Below, piece after piece: positions 51,801 through 59,370 of a stretch of DNA of 64,000 bases. Position numbers and translations under genes: made by a program. The notes under the pieces were generated by a model. It was given only the letters and a program-made list of their open reading frames with translations. It ran no database searches and was not told the DNA's origin. Location of the stretch: the NCBI GenBank assembly GCA_017553505.1, contig JAFZLD010000019.1:62001-126000 (forward strand), in the 5' to 3' direction. Source of the stretch: Lachnospiraceae bacterium (lineage in GTDB: Bacteria > Bacillota > Clostridia > Lachnospirales > Lachnospiraceae). Each line of letters begins with the position of its first letter. The first letter of the stretch is position 1.

Positions 51801-54788
51801 TGTGCCGGCTTCAGTACCGGTTATGGTTGATATTTCTCCGTAAGTACCGTTTTCGCTTAAGCTATACTTTACTGTACCGCCGGAAGCTGTACCCGGATTA
51901 ATAAGTACTTGAGCTTCCCCTGTGTACTTAAGGTTCGCTTTAGCGGTAGGAGGCGCTGTAATCGTTGCGGCTTCCAAGGTAACGGTAATGGTACCTGTGT
52001 CGTATGAAATCGTGTAATTCACTGTAACATCGACACCACTTGAGTTTTCAATTGCCGCACCCGAAGGTGTGATGTCACCATCTTCCGTAATTGTTCCTGT
52101 GGGCGAAAGGGTAATTGCTGTAATGCTATCGCCTGCAACAAGACTGCCTACTGAAACAGTTACTTTATCCGTTCCTGTAGCGAGTGTACTGCCGCTTGCT
52201 ACTGTTTGGTCAATTGCCTTAATGGTAATGGCTACGGGTGTTAAGGTAAGCGTGCCGTTGTTGTAAGTAATGTTATAGTTATCCGTTACATCAACTTCGC
52301 CCTTCTTAATTACTGCGTTAGAAGGCGTAATGGTACCGGGCGTGTTAGATGACAAATCAACAGCGGTAAGCGTATCTCCTGTAGCAAGGCCTGAATCTGT
52401 TACATATGAGACGCCTTCAGAAATACTTGTGCCGTAAACCTTTTCCTGAGCGACAGCTGTAATGGTAACCGCCATCTTTTCAACAGTGAATTCTGCCGTG
52501 TCTTCAGCACCTTCATAATTGGTGGTCTCACCTATGGTTGCTTTAACCCAATATGTTCCTGCATTAGTAGGCACACCGCCTACGGGAGATGTACATGTGC
52601 TGTCGGTATAATACGCAAACTCCTCTGTTCCGCTTCCTTCATTTCCGGTAACTGAAGGTGTATTGGCAGTTTCTCCGTAAGTCCAGCCTTCAAGCGTAAC
52701 CGAAGGCGAAATACCTGCTTTTGCAATAACTACATTTGCGGAGCCTGTTACGGGGTCGCAGTTTTCTTTTTCGACCTTGTAATATACCGTATACGTACCT
52801 GCGTCGGTATATTCGGGACTAGCGTCAAGATCATAATTTCCGGAAACCGTTCCGTAAGATACCGTAGACCCTTCGGGGCCGGTAACGGTAATTCCATGAG
52901 CAGAACCGTCATAAGTTCCGTTAAAGCCGGTTGCAGATACCTCCATGCTTGCCGCATTTATGGTAAGATTGCCGTTTTCATAGTGAATATCGTAATTACC
53001 TGTAACCGCATTTCCGCCGTTCTTAATGACAGCGTCACTCGGAGTAATAGTTCCGCTTGCTGTAACATTTGTAGTACTTGGTGTAAGCGTAATACTGTCG
53101 AGGGTATCTTCTCCGGCAAGCCCGGTTACGGTAACATCACCCACAAGACTTGAAATACTTCCGCCATGTGTAATTGACTGGTCATTGGCTGTAATGGTGA
53201 GCGCCTTCTGCGTAATGGTTACCGTTTCCGAACCGGTTACAGTCGTATAGTTAGCCTTAGTAACCTCGTAATAAACAGTATATGTTCCGACATTAGAATA
53301 AGTGATGTTTGATTCAGATGTACACGCATCTTCTGCCGTTCCGTATTTAACCGTTGCGCCTTCGGGAGCCGTAACGGTAATTCCGTGAGCGGCACTGTCA
53401 TATGTTCCTGTATATCCGGACGCGGTAACTTCCATAGTATCCGCGGTTATAGTAAGATTTCCGGGGTTATATGTAATAGTATAGTTCGCCGTTATATCGG
53501 TACTGCTTCTTTTTATAACAGCATCAGACGGCGTAATAGTGCCTTCTGTGGTAACGTTAGCGGTGCTTGGAGTAAGAATAACGCTGAATATGTCATCGCC
53601 TTCTACGAATCCGTCAGTTTCAACCTCACTTACGCCGATGGATATAGTGGTACCGTAAGTTATTGTCTGAGCCTTGGCAGTAATTGTTGCTGCTTTGGGA
53701 GTGATGGAAAAGGCTTTGCTTGCTTCCTGTCCGCCCCATGTAATCTTCGCAACATAGTTTCCCACATCCTTAGGCGCAGCATCGAGAGCTTCGCCATCTA
53801 CAGTAGTACTTCCGGCCTCGGTGGCATTATAGTATGTTATTGACGCAGGAGCTGTCGCAAGACCTGTTACGGCCACGCCGGGATAGCCGGTAACCGAAGC
53901 GGTTACGGCCGCGCCGTTATATGTTGAATTACTTGCATTAAGAGTAATTGTTATTCCCGAAGTATGGTAACTCTCCACAGTACAATCTGCCGTACACTTG
54001 GCTGTAATTGTGTTGCCGTCCGCAGTATAGGCAAAAGAATGCGTGTGGGCAGTGGTTCTTATTGTTGTACCTTCACTTGCAGGTGACGCATTATGATTGT
54101 TATCGCCCTTAAGACGCTGATAAAATGTGTACTCGGTATCGGGTGTAAGTCCACTGAAAACAGTGCTGTCCTGCCAGTCACCCTCGCCGCACTTGTATTC
54201 TCCGCCCGCAAGCGCTTCAAGCGTAATGCTGTTTAAAGTTGCGCCGGCTGAAGTCGGAGCTGCGGGTTGAGCCTGATCGGCTTTGGTGATTGAGAAGGCA
54301 TCCTTTGCCACTTCTCCGCCCCAGGTCATTACTGCAACATAATGTCCGACATCTACAGGCGCACTTTCAAGAGGCTCGCCGCTCGTTACCGTACTTGAGG
54401 CTTCGGTTGCAGCATAATATGTTATTGTAGTAGGCTCTTCTGCCAACTCTGCAACCGCTGTTTCAGGATATCCTGTAATAGTCGCAGTCTTTCCCGAACC
54501 GCTATATGCAGAATCTTCGGCATTAACTGTCACGGTGATTCCCACTTCGTTATATGACGCATCACACTCCGCAGTGCAAGTTGCGGTAATGGATGCACCG
54601 GAAGCCGCATAATTCCAGCTGTGGGTATGTGTCTCTCCCTCTGCTCTTGATACAAGTACCGGCACACCGGAATGAATCATTGTTCCCGTCAGCACCACGC
54701 TGAGCGTAACAGACAGTGCCCTCTTTAACTGTTTTATTCTTCTGAAAGCTTCGTTATTAACCTCTTTATTTTTCATATTATTCAACAT
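48900..54788 (-). CDS. Large MBG-repeat cell-surface protein
   Basis: Probable adhesin or polymer-binding surface protein. The start is ATG 54788, 8 bases after AGGAG, giving 1962 aa; in-frame codons further upstream extend beyond the ribosome site. A signal peptide (about residues 20-50) is followed by two copies of a THTHSW/HTHSFAY module, then at least five MBG-type repeats (patterns such as TITPSDAVIK and NYTITYNPGNLTI), interleaved with YDG-like modules (GTYTVYYKVEKENC). A Listeria-Bacteroides (InlB B) repeat follows (VTFDPAGGSSVGSF, YSFGGWYNG, LTAHW). A Lys/Glu-rich stretch precedes a C-terminal membrane helix (about 1918-1940). No LPXTG motif is seen, so anchoring is by the helix. Confidence 0.85.
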   Translation of the reverse strand: MLNNMKNKEVNNEAFRRIKQLKRALSVTLSVVLTGTMIHSGVPVLVSRAEGETHTHSWNYAASGASITATCTAECDASYNEVGITVTVNAEDSAYSGSGKTATITGYPETAVAELAEEPTTITYYAATEASSTVTSGEPLESAPVDVGHYVAVMTWGGEVAKDAFSITKADQAQPAAPTSAGATLNSITLEALAGGEYKCGEGDWQDSTVFSGLTPDTEYTFYQRLKGDNNHNASPASEGTTIRTTAHTHSFAYTADGNTITAKCTADCTVESYHTSGITITLNASNSTYNGAAVTASVTGYPGVAVTGLATAPASITYYNATEAGSTTVDGEALDAAPKDVGNYVAKITWGGQEASKAFSITPKAATITAKAQTITYGTTISIGVSEVETDGFVEGDDIFSVILTPSTANVTTEGTITPSDAVIKRSSTDITANYTITYNPGNLTITADTMEVTASGYTGTYDSAAHGITVTAPEGATVKYGTAEDACTSESNITYSNVGTYTVYYEVTKANYTTVTGSETVTITQKALTITANDQSITHGGSISSLVGDVTVTGLAGEDTLDSITLTPSTTNVTASGTITPSDAVIKNGGNAVTGNYDIHYENGNLTINAASMEVSATGFNGTYDGSAHGITVTGPEGSTVSYGTVSGNYDLDASPEYTDAGTYTVYYKVEKENCDPVTGSANVVIAKAGISPSVTLEGWTYGETANTPSVTGNEGSGTEEFAYYTDSTCTSPVGGVPTNAGTYWVKATIGETTNYEGAEDTAEFTVEKMAVTITAVAQEKVYGTSISEGVSYVTDSGLATGDTLTAVDLSSNTPGTITPSNAVIKKGEVDVTDNYNITYNNGTLTLTPVAITIKAIDQTVASGSTLATGTDKVTVSVGSLVAGDSITAITLSPTGTITEDGDITPSGAAIENSSGVDVTVNYTISYDTGTITVTLEAATITAPPTAKANLKYTGEAQVLINPGTASGGTVKYSLSENGTYGEISTITGTEAGTYTVWYKVEGDENHSGIAATSLTVTIGKMDAPADIDDAQKPTAKTGLEYTGSAQALLNAPATALEGYTVKYLLEGESEYSTTIPTGTEVGSYTISVKYFGDSNHADFELTGGLTTAIGTRDLTGDVTIDLDENTFAFGSTPISPTATVRITSANRVLSASTDYDIKYEGVSPTTYARSTIAPTTPGTYNIVAVFKGNYAGEASEGYEITMQSSAPVAQNRTITYDGSTYNCNQLFEFIYAADVVGRTFSIVTDGSTGAGTIEGSTLTITKAGTIKVQVVTAATETVASSTVISTLTVNKGAATGTITVADVSYGNPVADPTTTADPATAGVTSIEYRTGSGSWSGTKPTAAGSHQARATIGGGDLYEATIVTTTFKIDKAMLTVSADNKSKARDEADPALTYSAVSGLASGDTLSAVLTGSLTREAGEDVGTYAITQGTLAIQGSNYELTFTPGTFTITKATHADITVPAANAVSVPTIASENLTVDVKNFISPAPSAGTTYALASASGIVKATSPAPSVNGSTVIFAVSASEDAADGSIVVNVSDPNYDTYSVTVPIKSSDSIKYKAETELTGSAAGNTVSSVFSGNLDDCAQALSNSSTAVILKLDVTKKSASDVSAADVTGILSDASGYFVGYTTDELTGAYLEIDVTKFTDTSLGAIDTSTDGEGVRVTQSVLEIALVVGTDVTNKNPVVVRVHDGTRKVFASLTSRPSGSYSDGTVYVDKTQGIIYLYTQRFSLYSFVYANTTPCTVTFDPAGGSSVGSFAVKSGSKVSRPSDPTRSGYSFGGWYNGDSVYDFDSNVTGNISLTAHWNATSSSGQSSGKKFSYGVSSVDNSNATAAAMQASKPAASGKKKAIITVEPIEKETEKETKKAESLITPGPGTGAYGESKDKSKKAEKEVLKEEKLFDGSYEINTESLAGDNSIVKWLVLGIAIGIAAMGIIMMIVLKQLIFKEDSDQSEALQTIR

Positions 54789-54890
54789 CTTCCACGCTCC
54801 TCTCATGCCAAAACGGAAAATGTGTATAGTTTCGGATGATACGTATAAGTACAATATCATACGCGAGTTAACATAAAATAAAACATTATT

Positions 54891-54925
54891 AAAAGAAAAA
54901 CCCGACGGGTCTAAACCCATCGGGT
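54891..54925 (-). terminator. Terminator of the CDF transporter gene
   Basis: ACCCGATGGGT and ACCCGTCGGGT, 11 bp with one T-G, 4-base loop, then TTTTTCTTTT on the minus strand. Confidence 0.92.
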
Positions 54926-54951
54926 AAATTATGTAAACCAATTCAATATTT

Positions 54952-56097
54952 CTATATATCTATATCCTGCACCACACTAAATGTATACTTGGGAAAGTCT
55001 CCCGCAAGCTTCTCTCTGACTGTCTGCATAACTGCCGCCCTGTCTTCTATATCGTAATCAATAATTACGTCAAGGCTGATAGTCTTTTCTTTGTCATCAC
55101 AGAAGTATCCGTGGGCCTGAATTACGCCCTCGCAAGACTCTGCCGCGCTGATTACATCATCTCGAAGCTTCACGAGTTTCTTGTTCTTGGTAACAACTGC
55201 ATATATGCCTATGCCCGTCATAATGATTCCGTGCTTCTCGTATACATGTGCCGCGATGCGACGTTCGAGAGCGTCAATTTCCGCAGCCTTCATATCTTCC
55301 GGCACTTCCACGTGAACGGAACCTGTGTAACGCTCAGGGCCGTAGCTGTGAAGTATCAAATCGTAAGCCTTGCCCACTTGCTCCTCTTCGCAAATGGTTT
55401 CTTTGACCGCGTCCGTAAATTCCTTGGAAGCGCGCTTTCCGAGGATTTCATCGAGCGTATCCATAAGCATCTCAATGCCCGCCTTAATGATGAAGCAAGC
55501 GATGAATACGCCTACGTAAGCCTCGAGATTTACCTTAAACACCAGATATATAATTGCCGATACAAGCACGGACAAAGAAAGCACTGAGTCAAACACAGCA
55601 TCCGCGCCGGATTCCACCAGAGCATCCGAGTGAACCTTCTCGCCCGTCTTCTTAACATATTGACCGAGCACAAACTTAACAACGACGGCCACCGCCACAA
55701 TCACCAGCGTAACCGTGGAATAGTCTACGGTTTCCGGCCAAATAATCTTCTTGCACGACTCAACAAGCGACGTTCCGCCTGCATAGAGGACAATACCCGC
55801 AATTATCATGGCGCTTAAATATTCGATTCTTCCGTATCCCAATGGGTGTTTTTTGTCCGGAGTCTTGCCGGCAAGCTTAGTGCCGATGATGGTGATAACG
55901 GATGACAGTGCATCCGAGAGATTGTTGACGGCATCAAGAATGATTGCCACAGAATTGGAAAGGAAGCCCACAAAGGCTTTAAAACCCGCAAGCAGGCAGT
56001 TAATCACTATGCCTATTATGCTGGTCCTTACTATGGTCTTGCTTCTGTTAACCCTCTGCTCTGCTATGCTTGGAGTTACGCTGTTTGTCTCGCCCAT
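54952..56097 (-). CDS. Cation diffusion facilitator transporter
   Basis: CDF proteins export divalent metals (Zn, Mn, Fe, Co) in exchange for protons. The membrane domain (about 20-220) has two metal-site motifs: AIILDAVNNLSDALSSVITI in helix 2 and DALVESGADAVFDSVLSLSV in helix 5. The loop HPLGYGRIEYLSA is typical. The C-terminal cytoplasmic domain (about 225-300) contains the dimerisation fold with YTGSVHVEVPEDM. An extra ~75-residue second tail (GVIQAHGYFCDDKEKTISLD) occurs in the longer subfamily. The metal cannot be told from sequence. Confidence 0.92.
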   Translation of the reverse strand: MGETNSVTPSIAEQRVNRSKTIVRTSIIGIVINCLLAGFKAFVGFLSNSVAIILDAVNNLSDALSSVITIIGTKLAGKTPDKKHPLGYGRIEYLSAMIIAGIVLYAGGTSLVESCKKIIWPETVDYSTVTLVIVAVAVVVKFVLGQYVKKTGEKVHSDALVESGADAVFDSVLSLSVLVSAIIYLVFKVNLEAYVGVFIACFIIKAGIEMLMDTLDEILGKRASKEFTDAVKETICEEEQVGKAYDLILHSYGPERYTGSVHVEVPEDMKAAEIDALERRIAAHVYEKHGIIMTGIGIYAVVTKNKKLVKLRDDVISAAESCEGVIQAHGYFCDDKEKTISLDVIIDYDIEDRAAVMQTVREKLAGDFPKYTFSVVQDIDI

Positions 56098-56137
56098 AAT
56101 TATTCTCCTCTAAATCATACACAATCAGAATAACACA

Positions 56138-56165
56138 CAAAAAGAGAGCCTTGCAACAGGCTCTC
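56138..56165 (-). terminator. Terminator of sulP
   Basis: GAGAGCCT and AGGCTCTC, 8 bp with a 6-base loop, followed by TTTTTGT on the minus strand, between sulP and the CDF gene. Confidence 0.85.
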
Positions 56166-56183
56166 CTTGTATCTTTATAAATA

Positions 56184-57827
56184 TTACTCTTCCGCGTGCT
56201 TAAGTGCCGCATCGATGTGTTCGCAGAAGTTCTCTGCTCCTATCTCATCGTAAAGCCCGCACTTCTTAAGAGCGTTCATAGGCTGTTCGTTAACATGTGA
56301 AAGAATAAGTCTGACCTTGTTCTTACTACAGCTGTCATTGAGGGTCTTAAGAGCGTTGATAGCGGTGGAATCGATTGCATTAACGCTACGCATTCTTAAG
56401 ATTAGGTTGTTCATATCTTCATGAACCGTAATGCCGAGAATCTTGTCAGCCGCGCCAAAGAACATGGGACCGGAAATCTCGTATACCATGGTATCCTTGG
56501 GTACCTTACGCAAGCTGATGGCGTCGGGATCGTTCTCGTCGTCGATAATCTTCCAGCCTTTGACAAGAGTCTCTTCACTCATTCTCTTGATGAAAAGAAC
56601 GCAGGTGATAATCATGCCGACTTCGATAGCAACCACAAGGTCAAATACTACGGTAAGTATAAAGGTTACCAGAAGTACGATTATATCCGAAACAGGCGCT
56701 GTCTTACATTGCTTAACAAATGTACGCCAGCCCGACATGTTGTAAGCTACCATGAAAAGGATAGCTGCGATTGTGGGCATGGGGATGAGTGCCGCATAAG
56801 GCATAAGCACTACAAGAATAAGTCCGAGTACAATCGCATGAATCATAGCTGCGATAGGTGTGCGACCGCCGTTCTTAACATTAGCGGCTGTACGAGCGAT
56901 AGCTCCCGTAGCGGGAATACCGCCGAAAAGTGCACTGGCGATGTTACCTGCACCCTGAGCAATAAGCTCTGTGTTGGAGTTGTGTCTTGAGTTAACCATT
57001 GAGTCAGACACTACGCAAGATAAAAGTGATTCAATAGCCGCAAGCACCGCAATGGTAAATGCGTTGGGAATCAAATCCTTAATCATTCCAAATGATACGT
57101 TGGGAAGCGAGAACTTGGGAAGTCCTGCAGAAATCGTATATAAGTCACCGATTGTATTAACGTTCATGTTAAGAAGCTTAACCATGAAAATTCCCACGAA
57201 TACCGCAATAAGCGAAGGGGGAATCTTAGTAAGGAAAGCGGGGCGCTTAATCATGGGCCATACAATAAGAATCGCAAGGCTCACGGCACCTACGATGAGC
57301 GCCTCATAATTAAAGGTTCCGATGGACTTAACCACCTGAGTGAGCTTCTCCATGGTCTCAACAGCGGGACCGGAAAAAGTAAGACCCAGGAAATCCTTAA
57401 TCTGACCGATAACGATGGTAACCGCAATACCTGCGGTGAAGCCTGTCGTAATGGTATAAGGAATAAACTTAATAAGTGTACCGAGTTTGCAAAGACCCAT
57501 GATAATAAGAATGATACCTGCCATAATGGTAGCTACCACAAGGCCTTCCATACCCTTCGTAGCCACAATACCTGCCACAATGGTAGCAAAAGCAGCTGTG
57601 GGACCCGATACCTGCACTCGGCTTCCGCCCAGGAATGCAATTACAAAGCCTGCCACAATTGCCGTATACAAGCCCTGCTCGGGAGATACGCCCGATGCGA
57701 TGGCAAGTGCGATGGACAAAGGAAGCGCGATAATCGCAACAATGATACCTGCGATTACGTCCTTAACAAACTGCTCTTTAGAATAAGTCTTCATTACAGA
57801 AAACAATTTAGGTTTAAACGTACTCAT
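56184..57827 (-). CDS. SulP-family inorganic anion transporter with STAS domain
   Basis: SulP transporters move sulfate, bicarbonate or other anions. About 12-14 hydrophobic helices (residues 20-430) include GLYTAIVAGFVIAFLGGSRV and VQVSGPTAAFATIVAGIV, with TITTGFTAGIAVTIVIGQIK. The C-terminal STAS domain (about 450-545) contains MRSVNAIDSTAINALKTL. The substrate is not evident. Single-gene unit with its own promoter and terminator. Confidence 0.93.
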   Translation of the reverse strand: MSTFKPKLFSVMKTYSKEQFVKDVIAGIIVAIIALPLSIALAIASGVSPEQGLYTAIVAGFVIAFLGGSRVQVSGPTAAFATIVAGIVATKGMEGLVVATIMAGIILIIMGLCKLGTLIKFIPYTITTGFTAGIAVTIVIGQIKDFLGLTFSGPAVETMEKLTQVVKSIGTFNYEALIVGAVSLAILIVWPMIKRPAFLTKIPPSLIAVFVGIFMVKLLNMNVNTIGDLYTISAGLPKFSLPNVSFGMIKDLIPNAFTIAVLAAIESLLSCVVSDSMVNSRHNSNTELIAQGAGNIASALFGGIPATGAIARTAANVKNGGRTPIAAMIHAIVLGLILVVLMPYAALIPMPTIAAILFMVAYNMSGWRTFVKQCKTAPVSDIIVLLVTFILTVVFDLVVAIEVGMIITCVLFIKRMSEETLVKGWKIIDDENDPDAISLRKVPKDTMVYEISGPMFFGAADKILGITVHEDMNNLILRMRSVNAIDSTAINALKTLNDSCSKNKVRLILSHVNEQPMNALKKCGLYDEIGAENFCEHIDAALKHAEE

Positions 57828-57861
57828 ATTCCCTCCGAGATAAATATATCAAAACGCTTGT

Positions 57862-57890
57862 ATTATATACTCACACAATTAATGAAACAA
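57862..57890 (-). promoter_or_regulatory. Promoter of sulP
   Basis: Minus strand TTGTTT (57890-57885), 17 bases, TATAAT (57867-57862), 35 bases before the start codon. Perfect -10, weak -35. Confidence 0.7.
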
Positions 57891-57961
57891 TTGTATAAAT
57901 TAACAAAAACCTTGCTTTTGCCGCTGCTTTTTATTCAAATTCTTTATATTTATGCCCATAA

Positions 57962-58867
57962 TCAGCCAAGGGCAATATAATCACCGAGTAATTCTTTTAA
58001 ATAGCGCTGATCAAAGACATGTTGTGACGATTCGTATGTGATAATTAATTCTTTCCCGGGTCTTAGACCGTTTTTAAGATACAAATCCACTTTTTTAAGA
58101 GCTTTATCCAGATACTCTTCGTCATCCAAAAGTCCAAAGTGTTCCAGGTATCCTTCTTTTCGCGTATTGATATTAAGAATAGTAAAGTCCGGGTATATTA
58201 TGCCGTAGGGTTCAAGATGCAATGGGCACTCGTACCTATATGGTATACAAAATTCGTTTAGACAATCCGCTATTATTTTCTCGCTTTTGGATCTGACCCG
58301 CTCTCCTTTCCTGGTATATATTTCATGGGCTCCCGGGGCAAAGCCCTGTCCAACGTATTCTTTTGCCTCCCATTGTTTTATATATTCATCGTCCGGCAGG
58401 AATATCGGATTAACCAGCTTTTTCCTAGCATCTTCAAGTGATTCATAAATCTTTTCAGGGACTGTTCTTTCATACGTCTTAGTAAGCTTCTCAATTAATT
58501 CAAACTCCTCTTTAGCACATTTAAGCACATTTTTATCGTAAGCCTTCTGCGCCAGTGCTTCCGCCAAATCCATGCTGTTACGCCCAATATATCTACCATG
58601 CGCAGGAATTGCGGCGTCGTTCGCATCGTAATGGTAATAATCGATTTTTTTACCCTTAATATTAATCCTAAGCGATCCTTGCGGCGCGTAGCTGAGGCTT
58701 TTCTCTCTGCTGTTTATTATCTTTTGCAAATCGTCCATCCTCTCCTTAAGGATTTTCTGTAAATAATTTCCATTCAATATGTCTTTTCTCCTTTGTATCT
58801 CATTTGGTTTACTCCTTTTACCTATAAATATCGTATTATCGCCGTTTCGTAGGTATGAAAACGTCAT
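57962..58867 (-). CDS. PD-(D/E)XK nuclease-like protein of unknown role
   Basis: The C-terminal ~115 residues resemble a restriction-endonuclease-like fold: VRSKSEKIIADCLNEFCIPY (E196), then YPDFTI (D227) and YLEHFGLLDD (E242). This is the E...D...ExH pattern of small nicking or repair nucleases. The N-terminal part is a basic coiled-coil region (MDDLQKIINSREKSLSYAPQ) followed by a strand-rich segment. Three starts are possible: ATG 58867 (weak ribosome site), TTG 58777 (AGGAG 10 bases before) and ATG 58738 (AAGGAG but only 3 bases before). With the later starts, the phased array upstream lies wholly in the 5' leader. Gene-poor, AT-rich flanks suggest accessory DNA. Function unknown; defence or repair are guesses. 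Confidence 0.65.
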   Translation of the reverse strand: MTFSYLRNGDNTIFIGKRSKPNEIQRRKDILNGNYLQKILKERMDDLQKIINSREKSLSYAPQGSLRINIKGKKIDYYHYDANDAAIPAHGRYIGRNSMDLAEALAQKAYDKNVLKCAKEEFELIEKLTKTYERTVPEKIYESLEDARKKLVNPIFLPDDEYIKQWEAKEYVGQGFAPGAHEIYTRKGERVRSKSEKIIADCLNEFCIPYRYECPLHLEPYGIIYPDFTILNINTRKEGYLEHFGLLDDEEYLDKALKKVDLYLKNGLRPGKELIITYESSQHVFDQRYLKELLGDYIALG

Positions 58868-59137
58868 AATTTCGATAACTTGCCTACTTATAAGTTCAAT
58901 TTTTCTATTTTGTAGGCCGATTTTTTTCTTCCAGATAACGCTTTTCCTACTAATCTTCTCTTATCAGCTTTTTGTAGGCTGTTTTCTGCAATTTTCGGCC
59001 GAAATGGACCTACTAATATCGCTATTGGGAAATTTTGTAGGTCTTATTACATTTTTTGATCAAAAATTTACCTACATACTATTTACCCTGGAAAATTTGT
59101 AGGCTTTTTCTTCTTAAAAGGCAAAAAAATGACCTAC
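58821..59137. repeat. Phased array of CCTAC/GTAGG elements, ~62.5-base period
   Basis: CCTAC occurs at 58883, 58946, 59009, 59071 and 59133 (CCTAT at 58821). GTAGG occurs at 58849, 58912, 58974, 59037 and 59099. The period is 62-63 bases in both series. Each CCTAC is followed 28-29 bases later by GTAGG, and each GTAGG 34-35 bases later by CCTAC. The arms are inverted pentamers, often extended (TTTTGTAGG, CCTACTAAT). The 23-24-base and 29-30-base stretches between them differ from unit to unit. It lies directly upstream of the nuclease-like gene. It is not a standard CRISPR because only the arms are conserved. Confidence 0.75.
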
Positions 59138-59203
59138 AAAAACACCTTTACGCCAAAAAAGAAGGCAATATAGGTACAAACATACAAATATCGCAGCAAT
59201 TGG
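59138..59203. other. AT-rich gene-free stretch beside the array
   Basis: No open frame, hairpin or promoter of note. A degraded arm (ATAGG at 59170) may mark the end of the array, off the regular phase by about 9 bases. Confidence 0.5.
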
Positions 59204-59234
59204 TTTACATAAAGCATGCAGTTTAAGTTATAAT
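59204..59234 (+). promoter_or_regulatory. Possible plus-strand promoter before the tandem hairpins
   Basis: TTTACA (59204-59209) and TATAAT (59229-59234) are 19 bases apart; using TTACAT gives 18. The -10 is perfect; the spacing is longer than ideal. It would transcribe the tandem hairpin region, which has no open frame. Confidence 0.4.
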
Positions 59235-59248
59235 TGGATTCAAAAGCG

Positions 59249-59315
59249 AAGAACCGGTTAGCGGTTCTTGAAATCAAAGCGGAATCGGTAAACGATTCCG
59301 AGACCACGCAAGTCT
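59249..59315. ncRNA. Tandem hairpins, candidate small structured RNA
   Basis: AAGAACCG/CGGTTCTT (8 bp, loop GTTAG, 59249-59269) is followed by CGGAATCG/CGATTCCG (8 bp, loop GTAAA, 59280-59300) and a weak AGAC/GTCT hairpin (59301-59315). The first two are similar in stem length, loop size and loop start (GT) and are 31 bases apart centre to centre, like diverged tandem copies. No open reading frame covers them. Strand is uncertain; a promoter-like sequence precedes them on the plus strand. Confidence 0.45.
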
Positions 59316-59341
59316 AGCACAAAAAGAATGAATAATCACGT

Positions 59342-59367
59342 CTGCGGGCCTCGCAAGAGGCCCGCAG
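59342..59367. terminator. Perfect 11-bp GCAA-loop hairpin downstream of the glycosylase gene
   Basis: CTGCGGGCCTC and GAGGCCCGCAG with a GCAA tetraloop (read on plus; TTGC on minus). It sits 3 bases after the stop of the 8-oxoguanine glycosylase. A T-run does not follow directly on either strand (TTCTTTTTG comes about 14 bases later on minus), so it may be a Rho-assisted terminator or the 3' end of the plus-strand RNA candidate. Confidence 0.5.
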
Positions 59368-59370
59368 CAG

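Noticed and set aside
50227..54000. Plus-strand open frames opposite the MBG-repeat gene
   Set aside because: They are by-products of the repetitive Thr/Ser/Val coding of the surface protein and lack initiation signals.
58821..59137. CRISPR array
   Set aside because: The period fits, but true CRISPR repeats are nearly identical over 23 bases or more. Here only about 5-9 bases at each arm are conserved, and no cas gene is in the window.
58821..59137. Type III toxin-antitoxin RNA repeats (ToxI-like)
   Set aside because: Those repeats are about 36 bases, nearly identical and precede a ToxN-fold RNase. The units here are ~62 bases and variable, and the neighbouring protein is PD-(D/E)XK-like.
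59249..59300. Insertion-sequence end or integron attC site
   Set aside because: No transposase or integrase is nearby and the hairpins lack target duplications or the attC core.
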